Shown in pieces: positions 10,640 through 22,600 of a DNA stretch of 64,000 nucleotides. Positions within the stretch are counted from its first letter, which is position 1; every line of letters starts with the position of its first letter. Made by a program: the position numbers and the translations under genes. The notes below the pieces were generated by a model, which did not search any database, was not told the DNA's origin, and saw only the letters and a list, made by a program, of their open reading frames with translations. The DNA comes from Mesostigma viride (taxonomy: Eukaryota; Streptophyta; Mesostigmatophyceae; Mesostigmatales; Mesostigmataceae), in assembly GCA_009746045.1 (NCBI GenBank), contig RPFO01000253.1, positions 126,001 to 190,000 of the forward strand, in the 5' to 3' direction.

Positions 10640-13600
10640 ATGAAGATAAAAAAGAAGCGCGGGGCGGACGCGGTATGTGCCAAAGGGTTTCACTTCGGAT
10701 GTGAATTTGGGCAAGCAATATTTCGTGCATGTTTTCTGCTATGGGGGTGCAGGCACTCTGTTGTGGAGGTCTATGCCGGTTTCTTTATGTATTGAACCTG
10801 CTCCGGGCTGCTGACGACTTTCATGTTGTGGTTTTTGTTTTGCTTGGCGTTTTGCAGCCCCCGCAAGTTCGATCCTACATAGCCCGTGTCCTGGCCACTC
10901 CGTTTGACAGGATCGCGGAACCTTTGGCTGATTTCGTTTGGGATTATGAAAAGGTGAGCAATTATCTCTTTTTTCGACGTATATCTTTCCCGTAGCCTCG
11001 GCCGCCAATTTTTCTCTGTGCAAGGCCACGGTTGGGACGTGCATGCATGTTCTGAAGATCTTCCACGGTACAATCCGGAACTTTTTGCTTGGGTCCTTGG
11101 TTGGCTTGGCTTGGGGTACTTCATGCAGGGTGACTTATACCACTGGGTTGACCTACTCAACCACTTCGATGCCTTCTTCGCCAAGTATGTTCAACCAAGG
11201 GCGGATCTGCATCTGACCGGGGAATCGGCTGCGGACTGCGCCGAATTTCCCAGACATGCAATTTTGGAAGTCTTGCGCGTGTCGACGGCGTTGCTCGACA
11301 AAGTAGCAAATAAGCATGTTTACAATTCTGCCGAGGTGAGCAAAGCCTGTTTTGAATTTGAGGTTGTTCAGGAGCAGGGGGGGATTTTGGTGGTTCGATG
11401 TTGAAAGCAGCATGTCCTTCCCACCGCTTCTTGCTCATCACTAGCCTTCCCTTTAGCAACTTTCAGTTTGAACTTGTTTGTCCTTGTGTATTCAGGCCCT
11501 GGATCAGCTCGTCGATGGTCTTGTGTGCCTTTTCTGTTTGCGGTGGCCCCCTCCTTTTATTTGGCCATCTGCCTGCAAGTCGCTTGCCCCTCAAGGAAGG
11601 CTAACTGTCCATGTAATGCCCACACAAACCCATCGCCCCGATGCCTGGTGGTGGCCACAAAGACATCAACCCCAATGCATACCCCACCTGCACCCACCCT
11701 TATCACCCCTTTTTTCATCCTTGGTCCTTCCCTTTCTGCTCTCTTGTTCTTCACTTCTTTCTTCCCCTTCCTGCTCTCTTCTTCGTCCCTTCTTTCCCTC
11801 ATTCCTGTCTGCTCTTCCCCGTGACATCTTTGTCCCTTCGCTCCCATTCCTCTTGCTGCTCCCCTCCCCTCCTAAGCAGTTCCAAGTGGGAAGGCTTTGT
11901 ACTTCCCGGCTTTGTTCTCCTGTAAACGTACCCCACCCCCCGCCCCCCCTCCCTCCCCTGTTCTGTCCCCTTCCCCTCCCTTCCTAACCTTCCCCCCTCT
12001 CCGGTCCTCTGTCCCTTCCCCTTTTCCTGTCCCTTTTTGACCCACACCCCGGTCCCTGTTCTGCCCCCTTCATCCCCCCCCCCCCCCCCCCCCGGCCCCC
12101 AGCACCTGGACCTGCTGCTCCGCTCGGCCGATGTCGACATCGTCACTGCGGCCCTGCGCACGCTCACCTCGTGCGGGCGGCGTGTGACCCCCTCGACGCG
12201 CGGCGTCCGCTGGCAATGCGAGGTCTCGCTGGTGGCTGACCTGCTGGTGCTTGCCACCGGGTGGGGCGGGAAGGAGGAAGGACTGGGGATGCTCGCGTGC
12301 ACAAGTGATGAGGTATTGACCCCACGCGCAGCCGCCGTGGGCTCCAGCCTCCATTTCGAGTTCTATGCGGGGGAACAAGAGTCCCTGGGTGAGGCTGCTA
12401 GTAGTAGCGCCACTGGGGCTGGCATTGGGGCCTCTGCCGGCCCTGTAAACACCTCCGGATCGAACAACTTTTCCGGTCCTTGCGCGGGGACTGGCGTGGG
12501 TGAGCCCACCGCCTCCCCCCCTCTGTGCGCCGGCAACGCTCAAGGGACGGCCGGCGGCGGCCGTCCCCCGGCCAGGGTACCCCCCAAGGGCATGGTTTCG
12601 ATCGACATCCCCCATGTGTCGCTTCGTCCCGAGGACGTGACCTCCGCGTGGCGCCAGCTGGTGCACCGCTTCTCTGTACCCCCGTCCCACCGCTTCGCGC
12701 TTCTCTCCCGGTTGCGTCGGGCAGCATGCTTCGGTTCGCTCGAGTCGCGTCGCCAGCTGGCGCGCGTGCGCATGCTGTCACTGATCGTCCTGCTGCAGAC
12801 CTGCCCGGACCACGAGGACATCTCGACGCTCTTCCTCGCCGAGAGCGAGTTGGCGGGGGACCTCGTCGCGATGGTCTGCGCCGAGGGCAGCGTGCCCGAG
12901 TGCCTGCGGGCCACCGCGTTGCGGCTGATGGCGGCCATGGTGGTGGAGCGGTCACGCCAAGCCGCCGTGGTGACCGCGTTGTCGGCGGGCGGGCATCACG
13001 GCGTGCTCCCTTCACTCGTCCAGAACGCGGTCGCGACGCTCGTGGGGGGCACGGCGGCAAGCGTTGGCGGGGGGGCGGACGACAGAAGCCTCTCGGTCAT
13101 GAGGGAGCGCGTGGGGGCTGCATCGGCCACGTTTGGCACGGCCACGGCCCCAGGGACTGCAGGGCTTTCAGTCCCTGGAACATCCGAGAGCGGGCATGCC
13201 GCATCCGGGGTGATTTCGTCCATGGACGGTGGCAGTGCAGGTGGCGAGGCTGGTGCGGGCAGTGCCGCTAGTGCGGCTCGTGCACTACGTGGCGATGGCT
13301 CATCGCAGGCGCCGGCATCCCCGTTGTTCTGCGAGGAACTGATGCACCTCGTGCGCTGCCTCATGGCGTCCTCGGCCGGGTGTGCCGCGCTGGCGGATGC
13401 CGGGTTGACCCCGCTCTTGCTCCCCCTGCTGAAGGACGAGCGGCAGGAACACATGGAGCTCGTGGCGGGCGCCGTGCGCGTGCTGGAAGGCTTCATGGAC
13501 TTCTCGCCGGTGGCAGGAATCGTGTTCCGGGACCTGGGCGGCATGAGCGACGCGATTGGCCGATTGAGGCGGGAGGTGGACGCGTTGGTGGGCAGCGAGG

Positions 13601-16600
13601 GGGGGGCAGATGCCAGTGGGAGAAACGATGGGGCGTCGGGGACTGTTGCGGCGGGTAGTAGTAACGCCGCAGGTGCAGGCACGGGGAACTTGTCAGGTGG
13701 TCATCCCGCAGGTGCTCTCTCGGGCGGTCAAGCGTCGCGTGTGGCTGGAACACCCATGTCCGGCAGCGCAGACATGAGCGCGGGCGAGGGCGCATCGAAT
13801 ACCGTGGTGGCCGGTGTGCCCGCGGTGGGCTGTGTGAGCGTGCGCTACTTGCGCCGCAACCTCGTCCGGATGCTGCTGGGCGCGCTGTCCCTGACAAACT
13901 ACCTGCCTGGGCGCGCGCACGGGGGCCACGTGGCGGCCACGCGCGAGCTGGCGGGCTGCCTCGCGTCCATCTTCGCCCACGCGCCCACGTTTGGCGGAGG
14001 CGTGTACGCACTCGCGACGTCGGTCCTCACCGAGCTCATCAACCAGGAGCCCATGGTCTACCCCACGCTCGACGAAGTTGGCCTGCCGGCCGCGTTCCTG
14101 TCCTCTCTAGCCTGCGGCCTGCTGCCCTCTTCGGACGTGATCAGCGTCGTGCCCAACGCGCTCACCGCGCTGTGCCTCAATGCGGCTGGCTTGGACGCGG
14201 TGCGCAGGTCCGATCTGTCCGCTTGCTTCGTGCCCGTGTTCACCTCCAAGGCCTACCTCACGGCACTCCTTGGGGACACGCCGTCGGTCGTCGGGTCGGC
14301 GCTCGACGAGCTCATGCGCCACGTGCCCGTCCTGCGCCCCGCCGTGCTGGACCTGGTCATGGAGATGATGCGGCGGCTGTGCCTCATCGGGCGCGCCATC
14401 GGGAACACGGGCAGGGCTGGCGCAGGCACGCGCCTGGGAAGCACCGCCCCGACCGCGGCAACCATACCGGTAGCAACGCCCGCAGCAGGAACTTTGACAT
14501 CGACAACGACAACCACTGCTGCTGCTGCCGTCACCGCGGGCGACAGCAATGTGGCAGCAGCGACCGTGAACAGCGGGGACGTGGCATCAGCATCAGCGCC
14601 CACTCCTACTGCTGTCGCCGCCCCCGCACCCTCCGCCGGGTTTGTGCTGGCAACCTCTGCAGGAATATCCCTCGAGGGCGCCGGTGCGGCTGCAAGTATT
14701 GATGAGGACATGCGGCTTGCCAGCCCCCTGACCTCCGAACACATCGCCACCAGTGATGGAGGCAGCAGTAGCGGTACCAGCGGAGGTGCGTGGGTGCTGC
14801 TGGAGAACCCTGCGGCGGCGGCAGGCGGGGCCGTGCCGCCGGTTGCAGTCATGCCCGCCGCATGGCTCTCCTCTCCAAGCACCGCGGTGGCCATGCCTCA
14901 TGGAATCCCCCCGCATGTATCCACGGCGGTGTCAGCCATGCTGGCGGGCCAAGGCAGCCCGCTGGGGTTGACCCCCGGCCAGCCCCTCCTGATCGACGCG
15001 CGCGGCGTGGACAGCGCAACACTTGTCGAGATGCTGAGCAATGGCGTGCGGCTGCTTGAGTCGATGCTGGCGCACCCGGAGAGCGCGGCGCTGTTCCTGG
15101 AGAAGCAGGGCCTGCGGCAGCTTCTCCGGCTGTACGCGCTACCGTGCCTGCCGACCAGCTTCAGCGGGTCCGCCACCGCCCATACCATCGTGGTGCTGCT
15201 TCGGTCGCTCGCGGGGGCCCACTCGGGCGCGGTCGCGCGCACGATATGGGCCGCGTTGGCACGCCAAGCGCGCGCCGCCGCCACCGCTATTTCCGCCCTT
15301 ACCCCTAGCACGGCGCTCATGGCTGCTGATGCCGGCAGGGCCTTGTCCCGGCCAGCCCCATCTTCCTCTGCCTCTGTTTCGTCCTCACCAGCGGAGGCCC
15401 CCGCCGTGGCTCACCTCTGCTCGCTCTCGTCGCTGCCGCCAGACCAGCGGTCGCTCTACTTGCGCCACCTGGCGCTGCTGGAGCTGTTGCTGTCGCTCGC
15501 CAACGGCCTCGCCCGCTCGTCCTACCCGGTCATGCAGGAGGGCGGCGCACAAGGGCCTGCGCTGCTGGCCGACCTGGGCGCCGTTCACCAGGAGGTGCAC
15601 CTCCAGATCGCACTCCTGCAGCACAGCATCGCCAAAGCCAAGAAAAAGGAGGCCGGGGTGAAGCAGGCGGCGGCGACAACTGGCGACGGTGCCGCCACAG
15701 GGGGCAGCGTGGGGGCGGGTTCGGCCCCGCGGGAGGCAGGGATGGGAGAGGTCGTGGCCCCACGCCCTACCGGGGACGCGGGTGACGTCAGCATGTCTCC
15801 CGCGGGCGGCATGACGTCAGCCAGCATGGGCGATGACAGCCGACAAACGGATGGTGATGATGTCATGGCGCAGGCAGATGGGGCCGACGGGGCGTCATCG
15901 GCACCCCCCACAGCCGCCGGTAATGGCGGTGCCGTGACGGGGGCGGACCGTGTCAGGGCGGATGCCTCGGCGGCACCTCCTGGTGGGGATTGGATGAGCG
16001 TCGATGACGCGGGTGTGTCTAGCTCCGCCGCACGCGACGTGCCGGCACAAGGCAATGCCGACGTCCCTGCAGCGGCCGCGCCCCCTGAAGTGGCGGGCGT
16101 TGCGGAGCGGATGGCGACGGATGCCAGCAATAGCGCAGCCAACAGGGATGGCACGAGCCAGAACGCGCCAGGTGGCGCCGGGGCGTCGCCCGCGGGTGCG
16201 TCGTCGTCCAAGAAGGACAAGTCAGCCGACGAGGAGGTGCTGGAGCTGCTCCTGCTGTTCTCGGGAGCGGCGCGCGGCCTCTACTTCGCCATGGCCCGCT
16301 CGCTGAGCGTCCCCTCCGGGTACCGGGAAGAGCGCGGGGCGCTGTCCCCTGCCAGCCGGACGCTGGGCCACGCGCTGGGACGGATGCTGGTGGCAAGGCT
16401 CACGCACGCCGAGCAGCTCGCAGCGACCGCCATTGGAACCGAGGACGCGGATTGTTATACCGGCAGCGCTATGACAGCTGGCGCAGGACGGGGGAGCGGA
16501 GAGGGGGGGGTCGGGGGGGCCAGGGCCTCGGGCGGGGCGATGGGTGTGGGAAGTTTCTCGGGCGCTTCGTCGGGCGGCATGCTGTCCTACTATACTCCCA

Positions 16601-19600
16601 GGGAGCGCCACGCGATTGTGTGCCGCCACCTGTCGCGCGTAGTGGAGGAGGCGGACGCCGTCCTCTTCGACATGCGCCACGCCACCTGCAACACGTACGT
16701 GCTCAACCACGCGAACGCGCAGGGGTGGCTGTCCCTGTTCCTCGATCGTATGCAAACCGGCGCGGACTTCCTGTGGGCGGCCATGCGGCAGGCATCGTCA
16801 GCCAAGGGTACGGCCAGCGGCGCGGATGCGAGGGTTTTCGCCTCGCAAGTGGGCGATGCGGGGGCTGTGGCGGGCGCGTCTGTGGTTGGGGTCAGGGAGA
16901 AAGGGAAGGCGCTGGAGGGCGCGACGGCGGCTGGCGATACCAATGGCAGTCTGTCATCATCGTCCGGAGAGGAGGACAGCGAGGGTGCCGCCACGGTGGT
17001 GGACGCAGCGCACACCGCAATGGCCTCCATGGCCACACTCATGGAACACCTGACCAATTGCTCGCTGATTCTGGCGACGCCCGCCGCTGCTGAGTCGCTC
17101 GTACGGCCGCTCTCGGGCCCTGAGTCCACCGGTGCGCGCTCCCCGCTGGCGTCGAGGGACTCCATCAAGGACGCCGACGAGGTCGTCCGGTCCCTCCAGG
17201 GTCGTGTCCTCGGCGCGGTCCTCCCGGTGTGGCGCCACCCTTTGGCCCGTCGCTGCAAGCCGTCCCTTGTGGCTCCCTTGGTGTCTCTCATGACAAACGT
17301 CGTCACGGGGACCGAGGGGCTGGACGCACTGCACAAACGGGCGGCGGCGAGCAGCAGTGGTCGGGGGGCAAGGGCCGGGCGGGGGCCAGGGGGGGCCTGG
17401 TCGGCCCTCGGGGGTGGGGCTGGGGCCAGCGCGGGCGCGCGGGCGCCACCCCCGGCCCCTAGCGCGACATCCATTGCGCGCATTGTCGAGATGGGCTTCA
17501 GCGAAGCGCGTGCCAGCGAGGCGCTCCGCCACGTGGGCACGAACAACGTGGAGGTGGCCATGGAGTGGCTGCTGACGCACCCGGAGAGCGAGCGGCCTGC
17601 CGGGCGTTCTGGAGCTGGCGGCGAGGAGCCGATCGACGAGGACGACGACGCCGCCAACATGGCGCGCGCGCTGGAGATGTCCCTGCTTGGCATGGACGGC
17701 GGCGCGGCAGCGTTGGAGTCGCTCATGGACAACATTGCCGCGGCCACTGGGCGCGCCAAGTCCTCGGCCGCGGACCGCAAAGGTAAAGCGGCGGCCGTGC
17801 CCGCGCCGAGTCAGCCCGCGCGGCGTGTGTTCGAGGTGGTGCCGCTCCCCAGTCTGGAGGAGCTGCTGGGCGTCGCGGTGGACCTCACGGAGAGCGTGGA
17901 GGGCCTCGCGCACACGACAGGGGACCTGCTCCTGGCAATGTGCGCGCGCGAGGGGGGCACGAACCGTGAAGCGGTGGTCTCGTTATTGGTGTCACGTCTC
18001 AAGCAGGCGCTCGCCTCGTGGCCCGTTGCGCCGACGCAGGTAACTTCTTCCGCTGCCACCGGTGCGGCGGCCATGGCCGAGGCTCCCAGTATCGCGGACG
18101 CGAGTGCTATTTCTGCCAGTCACCATGCCCCGACCGCCATGGACGTGGCTCCGGGCGATGGTGACGCATCCATGCCCTTGGGCACCAGAGCCTCATCAGC
18201 ATCAGCGTCATCCTTGGAGACGGGGGCCGGGGTGTCCGACGCCAGCAGCGGGGCCGCCTCTTGTTCGGCGCGCCTTCTGGCCGTCACCCACAGCCTCGCG
18301 CTGCTACTCCACAAGGACGAGAAAGTGCGCGAGCTGGCAGGCAGCTGCGGCATGGTGCCCGTGGCGCTGCAGCTGCTCGCGCTGTTTCTGGCGCACCCGG
18401 AACAGTTTGAGCGGAGCAGCGCTGCCGATGCCAGCTACGGGGCAGGGGGTAGCACCAGCACAGGGATGCCAGCATCATCGCCTGCGGGGGTGGATGATGC
18501 TGGTGCACTCGTTGCGGGCGGCGGCAGCGGGGCAACGACTACCAATCCCAGCGGGAGCGGAAATGCTGGCAGTGGAAACGGAGCAAGTGGTGGCATGCCG
18601 ACGGAGCCCATCCCCGCGTGGGTGACCGCGCTGCTTCTCGTGATCGACGCGCTTCTGCTGACCGTCCCCAAGGTGCCGTCCGACGGAATACCCACGCCGG
18701 CCGTCGCCGCGGTGCGCGCCGCCGCTGCCGCTGCCTCTGCGGCGGCGGAGCAAGCGCGTGTGGCAGCAGCGGAGGCTCGTATTGCCACACGGGCAGCCGC
18801 GCAGGCCGTGGCGGAGGCAGAGGCAGCGCTCGCTGCGGCCGAGGCAGCGGCGGCTGCGAGCACGTGGGTCCTGCCGCGCCGCCCAGCCTCGACAAGCGGG
18901 GCCGCAGGGCAGGGTGCGTCTGCTGCCACCGGCACCGTGGCTGCTGCTGGCAACGCAAGTTTCGTAACCCCAGCCGTGGCGCAGGCTGCCGGCGCGACAC
19001 CTGTCGCGGACGCACGGACGGCATCTTCCGCGGCTCCGGCCACCGGTGCCCTAGCATCCGCAACCACAGAGGGGGCTGGTGCCGCCGTGGTGCGGTCCGA
19101 CGGGGGCAGCGGGGCACCGGTGGTCCATGGGGTGACGGCAGCAGCAAGCGGAGGCGCTGTTGGCTTCTCGTGCGCGGGGGCTCCGAGTGCCGCGGGTACC
19201 GGAGGCGGCGCGGGTGGCTCGTTCCCGCTGGAAAGGGAGTTGGGCATCATCATCGGCAGCTGCCTGCTGTCGCCCGCGCAGCAAGGCGAGGCCATGACGC
19301 TGCTTGTGAGGCTCCTGCGCCGCCCCGAGCTGGCGTCGTCCCCCGGCGCCCTCCAGGCGGTGCTGCAGCTGCTCACGCGGCTCACGAAGAACCACGTTGT
19401 GGCGCTCCAGTTCTTGTCCGAGGGGGGCCTCCCGGTTCTGCTCGCGACCGCCCCCGCGCTCCTGCAGCCGGGGTTCCAAGCGCTCGTCGCTGCCATCATC
19501 CGCCACCTGCTCGAAGACCCGGCCACGCTTCAGGCTGCAATGGAGACGGAGATTCGGCAGACGTTCGCCAGCCAGGTGCCCGGGGGGGCGGGGGGGCCAG

Positions 19601-22600
19601 CAGGCGGGGGCTTGTTTGGCGGCGTGGGCGCGGGGGGGGCGGGCGGCGGCAACCAGGGCGGCGGCACCATGTCTCCACGCACGTTCCTGATGAGCCTGTC
19701 GAGCGTCATCGAGCGCGACCCGACGGTGTTCATGGCGGCCTTGAACGCCACCTGTGCGAGGGAGGAGATAAATGGCCGGCCCATGGTGGTGCTGGTGAGG
19801 GAGCCAGCCCCTGGGATTACAGCCACTACTTCTGGCACCGCCACCGCCACTGCTGCCACATCAGTGCCTGCGGCGGGAGGGAATGCCCCGTCGGCATCTG
19901 GCACGAATGGGACAGGTTCCGCTGCTGCTGCCGACACACTTACCGCTGGGCCGGCGCCCGCCGCTACGTCGGGTGCCCATGCTGCCCCGGCCGCGAGCGC
20001 GGGAGGTGCTGCAGTTGACAGCAGCAAGGGGAGGGACGGAGCGGTTACGGCGACTGGAAGAGCCACACAAGCACCTGCTGCGGGTGGGCAGGGCACGGCC
20101 ACTGACAAGGGGGGGGCCAAGGAGATCAAGGACACAGAGGGCGGTCTTTCTGCCAGCATCCGCGCCAGCCCGGTCCCAGAGAGTTTCCGCACTGTGCTGT
20201 GCACACTGGTGGAGGCGCTGCTGGCGCTGCCCCTGGGTGGTGGCGCCCTTGGGGCCCCTGCTGTGCGCGATGCGGGTGCCCTTAAGCCCGCGGTGTTGAC
20301 CGATGACTCCATGGCCGTCGATGATGTCAGCGGGGACAGCGGGAGCGCGTCCCCGGTGGCCACAGTGGCGGCGAATAACGGTGTTGGTGGGTTGGTCAGC
20401 GCTGGTGGCTCCTTGCCTGCGGGCGCGGGTGCTACTGCTACTGCCGCCGCAACGGGTCCGTCCCCATCGGCAGCGGCGGCGGCGGCGACTGGTGGGGTAC
20501 CGGTTGCGGGTGCCAGCGACACGGAGGCGGTGGACCGCAACGAGCGCGTCACCTTCCTCCTGCGTGTGCTCATGGAGCATGTGCTCATGTACGCGGCGAC
20601 ACCTGGCGTGATCCTGCAGCACGAGGAGGCGGCCTTGGCTGCTGCAGCTGCCGCTGCTGCCGCATCGATTGCGAAATCGACGGCGACGATCACGACTGCT
20701 GCCATCTCCGGCACCTCGTGTGCTCTTGCTGGCGTGACGGCCACCAGTAGTGAGGAGCAGAAACCCGTGCAGGGGGTAGCCCCCGGGCCGGACGTGGATG
20801 GTGACGCCCAAGTTCCATTCGGCCGACGAGTGGGCACCCCCGCATATGGCGCCATCGGATACACGCTGCACGTGCTGCTGCCGGTGGCGGCCGACAGGTC
20901 CACCGCGATGGAGGCGGCGGTGGCGGCCGCTGGGGGTGCCGAGGATGGTGCGTATCCTCCGGTTGCTGCCGCGTGGGAGAAGCTGGCCGAGGCCGCCTCA
21001 TGCCTCCTCATGTCGCTCTGCCTGTTCTCCTCCGAGGCGCGCGGGCGCATCCTGTCGGACCTTGGGCGGGTGCTGCTGCGCTTCCGCGACCAGACCACCA
21101 GCAACGCGGGAGAGAAGGCGTTAGAGCAAGGGAGCTCGGCCCATTCGGATAAAGCAGAGAAAGGGGCATCCAAGAAAACGGCACATCCCATGGCGGCACC
21201 GGGCGGCAGCCATTCCTCGGCGCCCGGTCCAGTGACCGCACCCGGCACAGTGACCGTGACGCCCGGCAAGGTCATGCCGCTCCCCCCGCCGCCACCTGCC
21301 GTGGGGGCCTGGTCGCACCTGCGCACCGCGCTGGACTTCATCAATTCGCTCCTGTCCATGTCGCCCGCCCTCGGGTCCATGGCCGGCTGCACGGTCCCCG
21401 TGGACCTGGCGCGCGCGATGCTCGCGGCAAAGCTGATCCCGGCGCTAGTCGCCGTGCTGGAGTCGCTGGACCTGCACCACCCGCAGGCAGCACGGCTCAT
21501 CAACCTTGTCATCTCGCCACTCGAGGTGATGACACGTGGCGGCGTGCCGCGCCACCACGGCCACCACGGCCACCCGCCGCGAGCCCACCGGGCCGGGAGT
21601 GGGGGCGATGACTATTCGTATGGTGTGTTGAATGCACTCGTGAATGGGAGCGGGAGGGACCGCAATGCACGGGCCGCTCCGGCTACGGCCGTCCTTGACA
21701 CAATGGCTGGGTTTGGATGGCAGGGCGGCACGGGGCGGACGGGGGTGCCTGGGGGTGGTGATGCTGTGACAACTAGGGGGGGCAGGGGGGCAGGGGGGGG
21801 GGGCGCTGTGGCCGCCGGCATCGGTCCTGCCTCAGCAGCAGTTCCTGCCACGGGGGCAGCAGCGGGGGGGGATCGGCCGGCGGGAGGCTCAGGGGATGTG
21901 GAGATGCTGAGTGCGGACGCCGCGGGGGGTCCAGTGGATAGGCCTGGGGGGCCGGGGCCTGGTTCGGCGGGGAGGGAGGCCCCACGGGAGGGCGTGGATG
22001 TCGCGGGTGCTGCCCCTGGGGGTGGTGGGCGGGGCGGAGGTGGGGTGGAACGGTCGGCAGCTGCTGAGATCGGGGGGGGAGGTGGCGCGGGAAGGGAGGG
22101 CGGGTTCTCGAGTGACGAGGATGGTGATGGGGGCCATAGCGGGGATGAGGATGGCATGGGTGGGGATGGTGATGGTAGCGACGACGATGATGATGATGAT
22201 GATGATGATGACGGTGATGACGACGATGATGACATGGAGGTGGTGGTTCGGGCTCATGGGCGTGGGCACCGTGGTCATGGCCGCGCGTTGATGGGTGGCG
22301 GGCATCGGCCCGTGTTTCATGACGATGATGGCGATGACGATGATGATGGCGATGGCGACGATGACGACGACGATGACGACGATGGGGAGGAAGTCGAGGA
22401 CGAGCATGAGCACGAGGAGGACCGTGAGGAGGAAGAGGAGGATGGGCCAGGGGAGGAGGAAGAGGAGGATGAAGAAGAAGAGGAAGAGGCGGCGGCGGCG
22501 GCGATGGGGGAGGAGGATCACGACGACCTCCCCCCGCTAGTCGAGAGTGGGGATGAGGAGGAAGAGGAGGGGCCCGAGATGATCGGGGAGGATGGGGACG

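Noticed and set aside
19530-21512. A 660-codon open frame on the - strand opposite exon 4, and several others of 200-570 codons there
   Set aside because: The composition is that of the complement of Ala/Gly-rich coding DNA with G/C third positions. No domain is seen, and the + strand frame carries conserved UPL sequence.
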